Of a stretch of DNA of 64,000 bases, positions 62,677-64,000 are shown piece after piece. A model generated the notes under the pieces. That model had not been told where the DNA came from. It did no database searches and worked only from the letters and a program-made list of their open reading frames with translations. This DNA comes from Sphingobium sp. Leaf26 (GTDB taxonomy: Bacteria; Pseudomonadota; Alphaproteobacteria; Sphingomonadales; Sphingomonadaceae): assembly GCF_001421665.1 (NCBI RefSeq), contig NZ_LMKV01000012.1:640185-704184 (forward strand), read 5' to 3'. Position 1 is the stretch's first letter. The number at the start of each line of letters is the position of its first letter. A program made the translations under genes and the position numbers.

Positions 62677-63411
62677 ATGCCGCGCGTAGCTGAAGCAGAA
62701 TGCGCAACTTGCCATCATATCCGTCCGAAAACAGAGATGCGCATGGTTACGGTACGCCGGAAATCAACCAGCTCTTACAGGACCAGTATAGGGCTATCAA
62801 AGAACAGGGGCCATAGTGTTGGAACCCGAGACACATATCGGCATGATCGCGTGTTCGTCTGTGCAGATTGCCGCGCACCACGTTCGGACGGCGGTTTTGG
62901 TTTCTTCTTTCCTGCAGTCATTGCTGCATCCGTTGTCGGCTATCTAGCCTATCCAGCTGCGGTTGGAACAAGGGCGGTGGACGCAGTAGCTTCGTCATCG
63001 TTATCGCCGCTGACGAACGAGACTACTGAAGGTCAAATCGATCAGGTTGTGACGAGCCAAGAGCCCGAACCAGCCTATGCTGCCGAATCCAGCGGCCAGA
63101 AGGCAGAAGCGTCGCAATCCCCGCCCGACGAGCCCGGCAGTTTGCAGGGACAGTCGAATGCCAGAAGCAATTTCAACTTCAATCTGGTCGAGATAGCCGA
63201 CGCAGAGCGGCGATCGCTAGAGGTTGAAGAGCCGGTCCGTTGGTCAGTAGCCGGGCTGAGCGGGTACAGCATAGCAAGTACCGCCACGGTAGCAAATGGC
63301 ATCGCGTGCCGTAACGTTTATTCCGTGGAGGATGCGTCGTCTGCGACATCGCCCACCAAGCGGTATTGTCGGGCAGAGGACAGTTCCTGGGTGGCTGCAA
63401 CCCAGATATGA
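62677..63411 (+). CDS. Zinc-ribbon membrane protein
   Basis: This 244-residue protein begins with a CxxC pair (ECATCHHIRP, residues 8-17) matched by a second pair (FVCADCRAP, about 60-68), forming a cytoplasmic zinc ribbon. A transmembrane helix follows (FFFPAVIAASVVGYLAYPAA, about 75-94) and then an acidic, serine-rich exported part. The C-terminal segment (NGIACRNVYSVEDASS, then KRYCRAEDSSWVA) has two cysteines and resembles the end of outer-membrane surface-antigen-like proteins. Role unknown. Confidence 0.7.
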   Translation: MPRVAEAECATCHHIRPKTEMRMVTVRRKSTSSYRTSIGLSKNRGHSVGTRDTYRHDRVFVCADCRAPRSDGGFGFFFPAVIAASVVGYLAYPAAVGTRAVDAVASSSLSPLTNETTEGQIDQVVTSQEPEPAYAAESSGQKAEASQSPPDEPGSLQGQSNARSNFNFNLVEIADAERRSLEVEEPVRWSVAGLSGYSIASTATVANGIACRNVYSVEDASSATSPTKRYCRAEDSSWVAATQI

Positions 63412-63433
63412 TGCCATAAAGTAATCCGGTCTG

Positions 63434-63769
63434 TCAGTCCGCAATATGCGTCAGCCGCGCCTCGAACCGCACCCCTGGCACCTGCTTTGACGTGCCGCGC
63501 ATCCGCAGCGCGCCGTCGTCGGCCCTCCCCGCTATCTCTACGACCACGTTGTTGAACCCTATCACGCTTACTACCCCCGGAATGGGACGATGCTGCGTCA
63601 CACTGACCTGCATGGTCAGCACTTCCCGGTCCTCCTCGTAGGTGCCGACATAGGCGTTGCCGCTGTCGCCGCCGCGCAGCTTGCCACCCTCCTGCAGGAC
63701 CAGGACACCAAAGTCGGTGCCGTAGGCGGAGGTGAAGGCTATCTTGTACAGGCCGGTGGGTAGGGACAT
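63434..63769 (-). CDS. GrlR-like regulatory-fold protein
   Basis: From ATG 63769 (AGGAG 7 nt upstream) this is a 111-residue protein: GLYKIAFTSAYGTDFGVLVL, then EGGKLRGGDSGNAYVGTYEE and VVVEIAGRADDG. This repeated beta-barrel pattern matches the GrlR family, named for a negative regulator of type III secretion in enteropathogens. In sphingomonads such proteins are common and their role is unknown, so the name describes only the fold. Confidence 0.7.
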   Translation of the reverse strand: MSLPTGLYKIAFTSAYGTDFGVLVLQEGGKLRGGDSGNAYVGTYEEDREVLTMQVSVTQHRPIPGVVSVIGFNNVVVEIAGRADDGALRMRGTSKQVPGVRFEARLTHIAD

Positions 63770-64000
63770 TCTCTGGCTCCTGCTGTCGGACAGCTGGGCC
63801 GGAAGGGCTGGGCGTTTGGCGGCCGGGTCCGGTCCGGCTGGGGATGTGGAGGAGTCGATAGCGGGATGGGGTGGCGGGGACCAGTGATGGCGGGGACTGG
63901 CCGAAACTGGCTTTTTCGATTGGCGAATGTGCGCCATATTCCGCCATTGAGCACTGCCTTTCCGCTTCCTAAAAGCAGACGCTCATTTATCCCATCAGGC

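Noticed and set aside
1..64000. tRNA gene as attachment site
   Set aside because: I found no cloverleaf-like sequence or CCA-ending tRNA at either island boundary.

Overview
This window looks like chromosomal or plasmid accessory DNA of a sphingomonad (alphaproteobacterium of the Sphingomonas, Sphingobium, Novosphingobium or Sphingopyxis group). The evidence is high-GC coding with moderate intergenic GC, a MOBQ TraA/TraC/TraD mobilisation module with its accompanying DUF6118 protein, a MucR-type regulator, DUF5818/DUF6961-like small proteins, Excalibur-domain exported proteins and dispersed intergenic repeats. No rRNA, tRNA or CRISPR array was seen.

Layout. 1-8.6 kb: a first defence segment. 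It opens with the tail of an XRE antitoxin-like gene and a decayed integrase tail, then holds a DUF3800 gene divergent from a type I restriction-modification operon (hsdM with an N-terminal HTH, hsdS, hsdR) and a small zinc metallopeptidase. It closes with an integrase-tail remnant and a second copy of the antitoxin tail. 9.1-24.5 kb: a tightly overlapping four-gene operon that I read as a greatly enlarged pPIWI-RE system: a PD-(D/E)XK nuclease with a zinc ribbon, a DinG-type helicase with an Fe-S-like cysteine set, a roughly 3,090-residue protein joining a pPIWI-RE module to a long helical region and a STAND/AAA-type ATPase, and a polynucleotide-kinase-like protein. A convergent TPR gene follows. 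26-33 kb: a broken V8-like protease gene and an AddAB-like nuclease/helicase pair. 33-40.8 kb (minus strand): an operon of DUF6361, a phospholipase-D-like nuclease, a SNF2-type helicase and a helical, possibly membrane-active protein. 41.6-44.4 kb: a small SSB and a large tyrosine-recombinase-like integrase whose C-terminus matches the remnant at 8.1-8.4 kb, so the 36 kb between them may be one mobile defence island.

44.4-52.4 kb: a mobilisation module (DUF6118, traA, a predicted oriT, traC, traD, an MNT/HEPN/STN membrane protein, a Tat-signal protein, and a ribbon-helix-helix regulator whose start lies in a perfect 17-bp inverted repeat). 52.5-60.2 kb: small genes, many of them exported, membrane or zinc-ribbon proteins of unknown role, separated by at least two families of dispersed repeats. 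60.2-64 kb: DUF5818- and DUF6961-like genes, a MucR-type regulator, two Excalibur proteins, a zinc-ribbon membrane protein and a GrlR-like protein.

How it fits together. The 1-41 kb part is a defence island with at least four nucleic-acid-targeting modules. The pPIWI-RE core is expected to use a guide-binding PIWI module with a DinG helicase and a nuclease against R-loops or transcribed invading DNA. Here that core is fused and operonically linked to a large signalling-type ATPase and a nucleic-acid or nucleotide kinase, an arrangement I do not recognise as described. The best-supported reading beyond gene content is that the island was assembled by repeated insertions that left truncated copies of the integrase and antitoxin tails.
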